From contig JAIBCL010000003.1 in the NCBI GenBank assembly GCA_019694165.1, forward strand, positions 124,001 through 188,000: a stretch of DNA of 64,000 nucleotides, given 5' to 3'. The position numbers were made by a program, and so were the translations under genes. Below, in pieces: positions 51,584 to 60,577 of the stretch. This DNA is from Verrucomicrobiaceae bacterium. GTDB taxonomy: Bacteria; Verrucomicrobiota; Verrucomicrobiia; Verrucomicrobiales; Verrucomicrobiaceae. Every line of letters starts with the position of its first letter. Within the stretch, counting starts at the first letter, position 1. The notes beneath the pieces were generated by a model, which worked only from the letters and a program-made list of their open reading frames with translations, ran no database searches and was not told the origin of the DNA.

Positions 51584-51913
51584 CCAGCCGGTCTGGCGGG
51601 CTGGCCATGTGGCATCTTTTCACCTCCCGCAGGCTCTTGCTGAGAGCGCGCCGATTTTCGGTTATCGGCTCGGATGGAAGGTGATTCCGCTGCTTTAACG
51701 CATTGCCAGGGAATCACATGGTCGATGGTCGGAGCGGCTCCCGACATCGTTGCGTCGTGTTGTTTTGGTTTGTCGCCGCGAATCTAAAAATTTTTAAAAC
51801 AAAGATTGCCTTGTTTTGTAATTCCCGATAATAAGGATGAATTAATCTGTGGGTTTTAACAGAAATTGCTTCTGGCTGCTGTTGCCGCAGAGAATCATTG
51901 ATGTGTTTGAATT
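51584..51913. promoter_or_regulatory. AT-rich leader of the dcw cluster with candidate promoter
   Basis: A 330-base spacer with no supported gene. The part from about 51780 to 51870 is much richer in A and T than its surroundings and contains AAAAATTTTTAAAA. A TTGCCT box at 51806-51811 pairs with TAATAA at 51829-51834 (17-base spacing) or with GATAAT at 51827-51832 (15-base spacing). This is the likely promoter region for the division and cell-wall operon; the exact boxes are uncertain. No mraZ binding repeats or mraZ gene were found here. Confidence 0.4.
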
Positions 51914-53116
51914 ATGGAAACCGCTGTAGCTGCTCACTGGCTTGGTTTTCCCAAGTCGCAAGTCCATGGTGTGTCGTTGTTTGGTGAGATCGAGCGCCTC
52001 ATTGCAGACTGGGTGGAACAGGCACGCCAGTGGTCTCACACGGGAAGTTGGCCGTGGTTCGACATGGCTGAGCCGACCGGAACCATCGCCGGAACTTTTC
52101 GCGGGAGCTGCCACTCCAGGCCGCAGGCCCTGAATGGAGGAGGACTCGGCGGCGAGCACGGCCCGCTGCCCGTATCCCGTGAATCTGGATTCTACCATGA
52201 ACCGGTCATGGTGAACGAGATCGTGGAGTTCCTGGCACCCGCTCCTGGCCGGCTGATTTTCGACGGCACACTCGGCGGTGGCGGACACTCCGAAGCACTG
52301 CTCAGGCGGGGGGCACAGGTCGTTGCCATGGACCAGGATGCACATGCAATCCGCCACGCGTGCGAACGCCTCAAGACTTACGAAGAGCGCTTTTGCGCAC
52401 TGCATGGGAACTTCCGGCGCTTCCCTGAAATACTCGCCGAAACGGGTGTCCTGGGCTTTGATGGCATGCTGGTCGATCTCGGGGTCTCCAGTCATCAGCT
52501 CGACGAACCGGAGCGCGGATTCTCGTTTCAGAAAGACGGCCCGCTGGACCTGCGGATGGACCAGCAGGCGCTGCGCACCGCCGCCGACCTGGTCAACATG
52601 GAGAGCGAGGAGGAACTGGAGCGAATCCTCCGGGAATTCGGCGAGGAACCGCAGAGCCGCCGTATCGCCCGCACCATCGTCAAGGCGCGCGCCAAGAAGC
52701 CGATCAGGACCACATCGGATCTGGCGCGAATCGTCGAAGGGGTGACTGGACGAAAAGGGCGCAGGCATCCGGCCACGCTCACCTTCCAAGCCATTCGTCT
52801 GGCAGTAAATGATGAACTGGCGGCGCTGCGTCAATTCCTGGAGCTGGCTCCCCGCTGGCTCAAGCCCGGCGGGCGGCTTCTCGTAATCTCGTTTCACTCT
52901 CTCGAGGACAGGATCACCAAGCAGGCATTCAATCACCTCGCCACGCCGTTCTGTGACCGGCCCGAGTGGCCCGAGCCGCGGCCGAATTCCGATTTTTGCA
53001 TGACCCTCGTCACGCGGAAGCCCGTCGAACCTTCCGCCGAGGAAATCGCTCGCAATCCCCGCGCCAGAAGCGCCCGCCTTCGCGTGGCACAGAAGCTGTC
53101 GAAGACCACCGCATGA
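51914..53116 (+). CDS. rsmH: 16S rRNA m4C1402 methyltransferase RsmH with N-terminal extension
   Basis: The family core starts at residue 93 with YHEPVMVNEIV. SAM-binding residues follow in FDGTLGGGGHSEALL and AMDQDAHAI, with LVDLGVSSHQLDEPERGFSF and LLVISFHSLEDRITK, covering the whole family. The first 90 or so residues (METAVAAHWLGFPKSQ at the start) are unlike other RsmH proteins and could be genuine or a misplaced start, as the next in-frame ATG is at residue 51. RsmH methylates N4 of C1402 in 16S rRNA. It heads the dcw cluster and its stop overlaps the ftsL start as ATGA. The cluster shows no mraZ upstream. Confidence 0.93.
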   Translation: METAVAAHWLGFPKSQVHGVSLFGEIERLIADWVEQARQWSHTGSWPWFDMAEPTGTIAGTFRGSCHSRPQALNGGGLGGEHGPLPVSRESGFYHEPVMVNEIVEFLAPAPGRLIFDGTLGGGGHSEALLRRGAQVVAMDQDAHAIRHACERLKTYEERFCALHGNFRRFPEILAETGVLGFDGMLVDLGVSSHQLDEPERGFSFQKDGPLDLRMDQQALRTAADLVNMESEEELERILREFGEEPQSRRIARTIVKARAKKPIRTTSDLARIVEGVTGRKGRRHPATLTFQAIRLAVNDELAALRQFLELAPRWLKPGGRLLVISFHSLEDRITKQAFNHLATPFCDRPEWPEPRPNSDFCMTLVTRKPVEPSAEEIARNPRARSARLRVAQKLSKTTA

Positions 53117-53415
53117 GACACAACCGCTATCGAAACTCCGTCAAGCTCACCACCGTCTCGGCCTTCATCGCTGTCACGCTGGTCGTCCTTTTCATCGCGC
53201 TCTGCCGCGTGGCGGATCGCAACCGCATCCACGCCTTGGGCGACGAGCAGCGCCAGGTGGAAAAGGAGATCGGTGCGCTCAGGCAGGAACTCACCCAGCT
53301 CGATCTCCGCATCGAGAGCCTACTCACGCGCGACAAGGTGCAGCCCCGCCTCGCGGGCGCCCGCACCATGCTGCGCCCCATCAGCAAAGACCGCCTCATC
53401 GAACTCTCCCCGTGA
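53113..53415 (+). CDS. ftsL: FtsL-like septal protein
   Basis: A 100-residue bitopic protein starting at 53113. A basic cytoplasmic head (MRHNRYRNSVKL), one membrane helix (about 10-32, VSAFIAVTLVVLFIALC), and a periplasmic coiled coil (about 38-72, EQRQVEKEIGALRQELTQLD) match FtsL in size and layout, although FtsL is poorly conserved in sequence. It would bridge FtsB/FtsQ and FtsI in the divisome. The gene lies at the ftsL position and its stop overlaps ftsI as GTGA. Confidence 0.82.
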   Translation: MRHNRYRNSVKLTTVSAFIAVTLVVLFIALCRVADRNRIHALGDEQRQVEKEIGALRQELTQLDLRIESLLTRDKVQPRLAGARTMLRPISKDRLIELSP

Positions 53416-55286
53416 AGAACCAACTCCGTTTCGCAAACCCGGGCCTCGCCGGCACGGATCACCAGACCTGCGCCCGCATCGGCGCGGCTTCGTGCGCCCT
53501 CGTGCTCGCCTTCACCGGCATCACCTGGAGGCTCGCCTGTCTTCACATCGACCAGCATCAGCGCGCGTCGACCATCGCCGATCAGATGCGCCAGGTCCAC
53601 CAGGTGCTGCCTGCTCAACGGGGTTCGATTCGCGACCGCAACGACGAGCTTCTCGCCCATGACCGGGCGTTCTTCGACTTGTACGCGGACCGGTTTCAGC
53701 TCGCCGAGGTCCACCCCATCATTCGCAGGCTCGCCGCCATCCACGGCGTCGAAGCGTCCGCCATTCGGAAGGGACGCAGCGACGGACAGATCATCGAAGA
53801 ATACCATCGCCATGTCGCAGCCGTTCTAAGCCCCGTTTTGGAAATGCCGCTCGAGCCGGTGCTCGCCCTCATCGAGTCGCCCAAGCCCGAGACCATCCTC
53901 CGCAAGGACATCACCGACGACCGTGTCGATGACTGGCGGAAGCTCATCGAGAAAAACGAGATCACCGGCATCCACCTCCGTGCCTCGGTCAAACGCGCTT
54001 ATCCCGCCAAAGACCGCCTCACTCATGTACTCGGCGACGTAACCTTCGCCAACGAAGGCAACTGGGGTGTCGAAGCGATGATGGACGCCGACCTCCGGGG
54101 CACCGACGGCGAACAATGGATCGAGCGCGACAACAAAGGCCGCGAACTGCCCGCCTACCGGGGCAAGGTCGTCGAGCCACGCCACGGCAGCGATGTTCAT
54201 CTCACCATCGACATGCACCTGCAGGATGAAATCGAGCATGTGCTCGAGCAGCAGTGTGAGATTTACCATCCGCGGAAGGCCGTCATCGTGCTCACTGATC
54301 CCAACACCGGCTCCGTGCTCGCCATGGCCAGCCGCCCGCACTACGAACGCGAGGAGAAGACCGGCATGTGGCGCAATCTCGCCATCTCCGATCCCTACGA
54401 ACCCGGCTCGACATTCAAGATCGTCACGCTCTGCGCCGCGCTCGATCTCGGGAAGGTCTCACTGGACACCGAGATCTTCTGCAACAACGGCCTGTGGGAA
54501 GATTCCGCATTGAAGCTCAAAGTGCGCGACGACGAGTCCTTCGCCACATTGCGCGTCGAGGACGTCTTCGCGCACTCCAGCAACATCGGCACCTTCAAAA
54601 TCGCCCGTAACGTCGGCTCGGATGATTTTCTGGCCTACGCCTGGCGTCTTGGCTTCGGGCAGAACACGGGAATCGGACTCAAGGGCGAGAAGCCCGGTTA
54701 TCTGAACAGCGAAAACTGGACCGGCTCAACCTTCTCCCGCATGGCGATGGGATACGAAGTCTCCGTCACTCCCATCCAGCTCGCCATGGCCGTGGGAGCC
54801 ATCGCCAACGGCGGCGTGCTCCTCAAGCCGCGCATCGTGGACCGTGTCGTCTCCGCCGACGGAACGGACGTGCGCTCGCTGCCGCCAGTACCGAAGCACC
54901 AGATTTGCAAGGCGCGCACCACGGAGCTGGTGAAAAAGGCCATGATCCGCGTGGTCACCCACGGCACCGGCAGGCTGGCGGCCATCGATGGCATCGAAGT
55001 CGCCGGCAAGACGGGCACATCACAGCGCTACGACGAGAAGCTCCATCACTACGAAGAAGGGCACTACATCACCTCCTTCGCCGGCTTCGCACCCGCGAAT
55101 GAACCCAAGCTCGCCTGCGTGGTGATGATGGACGATCCAAAAGCGGACAGGCACGAGCTGTATGGCGGCAAGGTCGCCGCCCCCATTTTTGCCGAAGTCG
55201 TGCGCGGCGCCCTCGATCATCTCGCCGTGGGTTTCGAGCGTCCTGTCAAAGTCCGCCTCGCCGACAAAGGAGGCTCCCGCCCGTGA
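53412..55286 (+). CDS. ftsI: Septal penicillin-binding protein (FtsI/PBP3)
   Basis: A 624-residue class B PBP starting at GTG 53412, overlapping the ftsL stop. A single N-terminal membrane helix (about 26-45) is followed by a pedestal with RGSIRDRNDELLA near 74-86 and a transpeptidase domain. The catalytic motifs are SxxK at 333-336 (STFK), SSN at 389-391, and KTGTS from Lys533. It cross-links septal peptidoglycan during division and is the target of beta-lactams. There is no PASTA domain. The stop overlaps murE as GTGA. Confidence 0.96.
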   Translation: MKNQLRFANPGLAGTDHQTCARIGAASCALVLAFTGITWRLACLHIDQHQRASTIADQMRQVHQVLPAQRGSIRDRNDELLAHDRAFFDLYADRFQLAEVHPIIRRLAAIHGVEASAIRKGRSDGQIIEEYHRHVAAVLSPVLEMPLEPVLALIESPKPETILRKDITDDRVDDWRKLIEKNEITGIHLRASVKRAYPAKDRLTHVLGDVTFANEGNWGVEAMMDADLRGTDGEQWIERDNKGRELPAYRGKVVEPRHGSDVHLTIDMHLQDEIEHVLEQQCEIYHPRKAVIVLTDPNTGSVLAMASRPHYEREEKTGMWRNLAISDPYEPGSTFKIVTLCAALDLGKVSLDTEIFCNNGLWEDSALKLKVRDDESFATLRVEDVFAHSSNIGTFKIARNVGSDDFLAYAWRLGFGQNTGIGLKGEKPGYLNSENWTGSTFSRMAMGYEVSVTPIQLAMAVGAIANGGVLLKPRIVDRVVSADGTDVRSLPPVPKHQICKARTTELVKKAMIRVVTHGTGRLAAIDGIEVAGKTGTSQRYDEKLHHYEEGHYITSFAGFAPANEPKLACVVMMDDPKADRHELYGGKVAAPIFAEVVRGALDHLAVGFERPVKVRLADKGGSRP

Positions 55287-56758
55287 ACCTGCGTGATCTC
55301 ATCTCCGGACTCGACAAGCCGGTCGCATCGGGCAGCCTCGACACCGAAATCAGCGGCATCGCCTACGACTCGCGCAAGGTCGCGCCCGGCACCGCCTTCG
55401 TCGCCATGCGCGGCGTCGCTGCTGACGGTCATGATTTCATTCCGCAGGCTCTTGCCGCCGGAGCGGCGGCCATCGTCGCGGAAACCGCGCCGCCAGATGA
55501 CGCCAGCGTACCGTGGGTGCATGTGAAGCAGTCACGCGTGGCGCTCGCGGAGATCGCCGCCGCGTTTTACGATCATCCCGCGCGCGCGCTGCTCATGTCC
55601 GGTGTCACGGGCACGAATGGCAAGACCACCATCGGCTTCGTGCTCCATCACCTGCTGAACTCGGCGCAGATGCGCGCAGGGTTGCTCGGCACGGTGCTCT
55701 ACGATCTCGGCGGCGAGCAGAAGCCGGCCACGCACACCACCCCGGAGTCACTCGAGATTCAGTCCCTCCTGGCTGCCATGCGTGGCAACGGCTGCCGCGC
55801 CGGCGTGATGGAGGTCTCCTCCCATGCGCTCGCTCAGGATCGTGTCCACGGCATCGACTTCGCGGCGGCGATCTTCACCAATCTCACGCAGGACCACCTC
55901 GACTACCATGGCACGATGGAGGAGTACTTCCGCGCCAAGAGCATCCTGTTTGAATCTGTCGCCGCCGGCGGCAAAGGGCAGATGATCATCAATGCCGACG
56001 ACTCCTGGGGCCGGAAGCTCATCGCGCAATTCGAGTCCACGGGCCGCGTCAGCCGCTACGGTTTCACCACCGGGGCCGACTTTCACGCAGGCGATGTGCG
56101 CTACGATCTCACCGGCGCCGGCTTCAATCTCACGGCGCGCGGCCGCTCGTTCCTCGTGCGGATTCCCCTCATCGGCGACTTCAACGTTTACAACGCCCTG
56201 GCTTCCATCGCAGCCGCGCACGCCCTCGGACTGAATTTGCGCGAGACCATCCAGCATCTCAAAGCCGTGCCGCAGGTGCCCGGCCGCCTTGAGCGCGTCT
56301 CGGAAAGCGCACGCTTCCACGTCTTCGTCGATTACGCGCACACACCGGACGCGCTGGTGAACGTACTGCGCACCCTCCGCGCGCTGCGCCCACGCCGCAT
56401 CCTCACCGTCTTCGGCTGCGGCGGCGACCGCGACCGCACGAAGCGCCCGAAGATGGCCCGTGCCGCCGAGGATGGCAGCGACATCTGCGTGCTCACCTCC
56501 GACAATCCGCGCACCGAGGAGCCCAATGCCATCATCGCGGACGCACGGAAGGGTTTCACACGCTCCGGCCATCTGGAGATCGCCGACCGCAAGGAGGCCA
56601 TCCGCGCCGCGATCGAGAGCGCGTGGGACGGCGACATCGTCCTCATCGCCGGCAAAGGGCACGAGACCTACCAGGAAGTGCACGGCAAGCGCTCGCCATT
56701 CGACGACCGCAAGATCGCGCGCATCTGCCTTCAACAACTCCGCGCCGCCCGGGAATGA
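55283..56758 (+). CDS. murE: UDP-MurNAc-L-Ala-D-Glu ligase (meso-diaminopimelate type)
   Basis: A 491-residue Mur ligase with GTG start. The ATP loop GVTGTNGKTT (near 107-116), HTTPESLEIQ, and EVSSHALAQDRVHG are diagnostic. DNPRTEE near the C-terminus is the meso-diaminopimelate recognition motif, which predicts Gram-negative-type stem peptides. It adds the third residue to the peptidoglycan precursor in the cytosol. It is coupled to ftsI by GTGA and to murF by ATGA. Confidence 0.97.
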   Translation: MNLRDLISGLDKPVASGSLDTEISGIAYDSRKVAPGTAFVAMRGVAADGHDFIPQALAAGAAAIVAETAPPDDASVPWVHVKQSRVALAEIAAAFYDHPARALLMSGVTGTNGKTTIGFVLHHLLNSAQMRAGLLGTVLYDLGGEQKPATHTTPESLEIQSLLAAMRGNGCRAGVMEVSSHALAQDRVHGIDFAAAIFTNLTQDHLDYHGTMEEYFRAKSILFESVAAGGKGQMIINADDSWGRKLIAQFESTGRVSRYGFTTGADFHAGDVRYDLTGAGFNLTARGRSFLVRIPLIGDFNVYNALASIAAAHALGLNLRETIQHLKAVPQVPGRLERVSESARFHVFVDYAHTPDALVNVLRTLRALRPRRILTVFGCGGDRDRTKRPKMARAAEDGSDICVLTSDNPRTEEPNAIIADARKGFTRSGHLEIADRKEAIRAAIESAWDGDIVLIAGKGHETYQEVHGKRSPFDDRKIARICLQQLRAARE

Positions 56759-58137
56759 AAGCCATCACGCTCAGCACAGTCGTGGCACTCAGCGGCGGCA
56801 CGCTCCGTTGCGGAGATGGTGCGCTCATGGTCACGAAGGTAAACACCGACTCGCGCAAGATCGGCGCCGGCGACGTCTTCTTCGCGCTCGCTGGCGAGAG
56901 ATTTGACGCGCACGATTTCGTCCCTCAGGTCGCAGCCGCAGGCGCAGGCGCAGTGGTGGTCGGCAAAATGGATTCCGCATGGACCGCGTTGAGCTGCGCC
57001 GTGATCGAAGTTCCGGACACGCTCGGCGCGCTGCAAAGGCTGGCCCGGGGCTACCGCGCGCTGCACGACCCGCTCGTCATCGCCATTACCGGCAGCAACG
57101 GCAAGACATCGACGAAGGACTTCACCCGCGTGGTCATGTCGAAAAAGTTCCGTGTCTGCGCCACGGCCGGGAACCTCAACAACCACATCGGCCTGCCGCT
57201 CACCATCCTCAGTCTTGCGGAGGGCGACGACTGTGGTGTCTTCGAGCTGGGGATGAACCACCGGGGCGAGATCGCCCCGCTGGCGGACATCGCCCGGCCG
57301 GACGCAGCGATCATCACGAACGTCGGTGTGGCCCACATCGAGCATCTCGGCACGCGCGAAAACATCGCGCTTGAGAAGGGCGATCTCGCCGTCGCCGTGC
57401 CGAAGGAAGGATTCGTCGTGCTGAATGCAAACGACGACTTTGCCGCGTCGATCGCCGCCCGCTGCACGGCGACGATCGTCACCGCCGGCATCGGTCGCGG
57501 GGATGTGGCGGCCACCGACTTGAAGGCGGATGCCGACGGCACCTCGTTCACGCTCGACTTCGGCGGCGAAAAGATCGCCACGCATCTGCCGGTGCCGGGC
57601 GAGCACATGGTCGGCAATGCCGCGCTTGCCGCCGCCGCAGGATGGAAGCATGGCATCCCGCCGGCGGACATCGCCCAGGCCTTGCGCGAGGTGAAGCTCA
57701 CCGGCGGCCGCCTGGAGACGAAACACATGGGTGGCGTCACCTTCCTGGACGATTCCTACAACGCCAATCCCGACTCCATGCGTGCCGGCCTGCGCACGCT
57801 CGCCGCCCTCGGCTGTGAGGGCCGGCGGGTCGCGGTGCTCGGACGCATGGGCGAACTGGGGCCGCACGCGGTGAACGAACACCGCGCTCTCGGCCGGTTC
57901 GCCGCCGAGGCGAACCTCGGCGCGCTCTTCACCGTGGGTGATGCCGCCGGCGAGTCCGCGCTCATCACCGCCGCAGCGGCATCTGAGAACCCATCGCTCA
58001 TCACGCATCACTTTCCCACGCACTCCGACTGCGCCGCGCATCTGCGCGCATTCCTCAAGGCCGGCGATGTCGTGCTCCTCAAAGGCAGCCGCTCCGCCGG
58101 CATGGAGAGGGTCCTCTCCCACTACCAGGCATCATGA
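56755..58137 (+). CDS. murF: UDP-MurNAc-tripeptide D-alanyl-D-alanine ligase
   Basis: A 460-residue Mur ligase. The ATP loop ITGSNGKTSTKD, FELGMNHRGEIAPLA, the substrate-binding TNVGVAHIEHLG and DDSYNANPDSM are family hallmarks. It adds D-Ala-D-Ala to the precursor. In the C-terminal domain a short segment, ENPSLITHHF near residues 413-422, reads like an intergenic mini-repeat (the DNA CTCATCACGCATCAC recurs reverse-complemented near 61780). The stop overlaps mraY as ATGA. Confidence 0.96.
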   Translation: MKAITLSTVVALSGGTLRCGDGALMVTKVNTDSRKIGAGDVFFALAGERFDAHDFVPQVAAAGAGAVVVGKMDSAWTALSCAVIEVPDTLGALQRLARGYRALHDPLVIAITGSNGKTSTKDFTRVVMSKKFRVCATAGNLNNHIGLPLTILSLAEGDDCGVFELGMNHRGEIAPLADIARPDAAIITNVGVAHIEHLGTRENIALEKGDLAVAVPKEGFVVLNANDDFAASIAARCTATIVTAGIGRGDVAATDLKADADGTSFTLDFGGEKIATHLPVPGEHMVGNAALAAAAGWKHGIPPADIAQALREVKLTGGRLETKHMGGVTFLDDSYNANPDSMRAGLRTLAALGCEGRRVAVLGRMGELGPHAVNEHRALGRFAAEANLGALFTVGDAAGESALITAAAASENPSLITHHFPTHSDCAAHLRAFLKAGDVVLLKGSRSAGMERVLSHYQAS

Positions 58138-59264
58138 TTTACTGGCTCTACGAACATCGCGACCTCTTCTCCGCACAGGACGGCTTCATCTACAAGCTGC
58201 TGAACCTGTTCCGCTATCACACCTTCCGCGCGGGCGGCGCGGCGGTCACCGCTTTCGCGATCTCATTGCTGTTTGGCGAGCGGTTGATTCGCAAGCTCAT
58301 CTCGCTCAAGATCGGCCAGCCCATCCGCACGGCGGAGGAGGTGAACAAGCTCTTCGAACTGCACGGCAAGAAGGCGGGCACGCCGACGATGGGCGGCATC
58401 CTCATTCTCGGTTCCCTGGTCATCGCGACGCTGCTGTGGTGCAAGTGGGAGAACCCGATGGTGTGGACCGTCCTCTTCACGACCGCCGGCCTCGGAATGC
58501 TGGGCTTTTACGACGACTACCTCAAGATCAGCAAGAGGAACTCCAAGGGTGTGAGCGCGCGCCTCAAGCTCGCGTGGCAGGGCAGCGTGGCGCTCATCGC
58601 AGCCCTCGTCTTCGCCTACGTGATCCCTGGCGAGGACGGCGGCCACCTGCGCGCGCTGCACGTGCCCTTCCTCAAGGACGCGCTCTTTGCCGACATGAGC
58701 TTCGTCGCCGTCATTCTCTTCACTCTGATCATCGTCGGCGCGTCGAATGCGGTGAATCTAACCGACGGTCTCGACGGTCTGGCGACCGGCTGCTCCCTCA
58801 CGACCGCTCTCGCGTATGCGGCCTTCGGCTACGTCGCAGGCAATGCAAAATACTCCGGCTACCTCGATGTGCCCCATCTCTCGCTCGCGGCGGAACTGCC
58901 CATCGTCGCGATGGCGCTCGCCGGTTCTTGCCTGGGCTTCCTCTGGTGGAATGCGCACCCCGCCAAGATGTTTATGGGTGACACTGGAAGTCTGGCACTT
59001 GGCGGCTGCATCGCCACGCTGGCCATCGGCTGCAAGCAGGAGGTGGTGCTGGTGCTCGTCGGCGGCGTGTTCGTGACCGAGGCGCTGAGCGTGATGCTCC
59101 AGGTCGCGAGCTTCAAATCTCGCGGGAAGCGCATCTTCCGCATGTCCCCCATTCACCACCACTTCGAACTCGGCGGGTGGCACGAGAACCAGGTCATCAC
59201 CCGCTTTTGGATCGCCTCCCTCATCTTCGCACTGCTCGGACTCGCCACGCTGAAACTTCGCTGA
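58134..59264 (+). CDS. mraY: Phospho-MurNAc-pentapeptide transferase
   Basis: A 376-residue protein with about ten membrane helices. The family motifs are GTPTMGGILIL, GFYDDYLKI, the catalytic NLTDGLDGLATG, MFMGDTGSLALGG and the histidine-rich FRMSPIHHHFEL. It transfers phospho-MurNAc-pentapeptide to undecaprenyl phosphate, giving lipid I on the inner face of the membrane. It overlaps murF by ATGA and precedes murD by five bases. Confidence 0.97.
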   Translation: MIYWLYEHRDLFSAQDGFIYKLLNLFRYHTFRAGGAAVTAFAISLLFGERLIRKLISLKIGQPIRTAEEVNKLFELHGKKAGTPTMGGILILGSLVIATLLWCKWENPMVWTVLFTTAGLGMLGFYDDYLKISKRNSKGVSARLKLAWQGSVALIAALVFAYVIPGEDGGHLRALHVPFLKDALFADMSFVAVILFTLIIVGASNAVNLTDGLDGLATGCSLTTALAYAAFGYVAGNAKYSGYLDVPHLSLAAELPIVAMALAGSCLGFLWWNAHPAKMFMGDTGSLALGGCIATLAIGCKQEVVLVLVGGVFVTEALSVMLQVASFKSRGKRIFRMSPIHHHFELGGWHENQVITRFWIASLIFALLGLATLKLR

Positions 59265-59269
59265 CTCAC

Positions 59270-60577
59270 ATGGGCAAATTTGACGGACAACACTTCGCCA
59301 TCCTCGGCGCCGGACGCAGCGGTCTAGGCGCGGCGAGGCTCGCGCGCCTGCACGGCGCGAAGGCGACGATCTTCGACGAAGGCGATCCCGCGAAGATCAA
59401 AACGGCGGAATTTCCTTCGGTGCTCGGCGACTCCGCAAAGTCGCTGTTCGTGCGGCCCGGCGAATACGACCTGGCGATCATCAGCCCCGGCCTCGACGCG
59501 GGCTGGCCGCTGCCGAAAAAGTTCACCGATGCCGGCGTGCCGCTCACCGGGGAGATGGAGTTCGGCTTCTCGCTCACCGACATGCCGATGGTCGGCATCA
59601 CCGGTACCAACGGCAAGAGCACCTGCACCGAACTGGTGGCCGCGCTCTTCAACGGCGCGGGCCGGCGCTCCATCCCGTGCGGCAACCACGGCCTCGCCCT
59701 CTCCGAACTCGTCGCCGGTGGCGAGCACTACGACGTGCTCTCGCTCGAGATCAGCTCCTTCCAGCTCGAAACCATCTCCACGCTGCGCACGAAGGTCGCC
59801 GTCTGGCTGAACTTCGCGCCCGATCACCTCGACCGATACCCCGACGTGGAAGCCTACTACAAGGCAAAGGCGCGCATCTTTGAAAACCAAACGCCAGACG
59901 ACTATGCAGTCATCCGCGCCGGCGAAAATGTCGGCCAGATCAAGGCAAAGCGCGTCACCTTTTCATCGGAAACCGACGCTGATTTCACTTGTCGAGGCGG
60001 CAAGTTCTTCCACGCGCAACAGCAGATCGGCGATGCCGCGCGCGTGAAGCTGCGTGGCCGGCACAACATGGAGAACATCCTCGCCGCGCTCGCCGCCGGC
60101 TGGCTGATGGGCCTCTCCTTCGACGGCATGATGCGCACGCTCGAGAGCTACGAGGCGCCGCGCCACCGCTGCGAGCTGGTCCTCGTGCTGCGCGACCGCG
60201 AGTACATCAATGACTCGAAGGCCACGAATCTCCACGCACTCGAGAGCTGCATTCGCTCGCAGGACCGGCCCATCGTCCTGATCGCCGGCGGAAAGGAGAA
60301 GGGCCTCAATTACACGCCGCTGCGCCAGACGATTCCGGGGCGCGTCCACGCCATGGTGCTCATCGGCGAGATCGCGCAATCGCTCGAGCGGGGCTTCGGC
60401 GATCTCGTCACCTGCCGCCGTGCCGCGGACATGAACGAGGCCGTGCGCGTCGCCACCGAACTCTCCCGCGCGGGCGACGCCATCGTGCTCTCCCCCGGCA
60501 CTTCCTCCTTCGACATGTACACCGGCTACGCCCAGCGCGGCGACGTCTTCTGCGCCGCCGCGCGCGCCCTTGTTTGA
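59270..60577 (+). CDS. murD: UDP-MurNAc-L-alanine--D-glutamate ligase
   Basis: A 435-residue Mur ligase. The N-terminal Rossmann part opens with FAILGAGRSGLGAARLA; the ATP loop is GITGTNGKSTCTELV; SLEISSFQLE, NFAPDHLDRY and NDSKATNLHA (with GGKEKGLNY) are MurD-specific. The start at 59270 (MGKFDGQHF) follows the mraY stop by five bases. It adds D-glutamate to UDP-MurNAc-L-Ala. It lies after mraY, the usual dcw order. Confidence 0.96.
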   Translation: MGKFDGQHFAILGAGRSGLGAARLARLHGAKATIFDEGDPAKIKTAEFPSVLGDSAKSLFVRPGEYDLAIISPGLDAGWPLPKKFTDAGVPLTGEMEFGFSLTDMPMVGITGTNGKSTCTELVAALFNGAGRRSIPCGNHGLALSELVAGGEHYDVLSLEISSFQLETISTLRTKVAVWLNFAPDHLDRYPDVEAYYKAKARIFENQTPDDYAVIRAGENVGQIKAKRVTFSSETDADFTCRGGKFFHAQQQIGDAARVKLRGRHNMENILAALAAGWLMGLSFDGMMRTLESYEAPRHRCELVLVLRDREYINDSKATNLHALESCIRSQDRPIVLIAGGKEKGLNYTPLRQTIPGRVHAMVLIGEIAQSLERGFGDLVTCRRAADMNEAVRVATELSRAGDAIVLSPGTSSFDMYTGYAQRGDVFCAAARALV

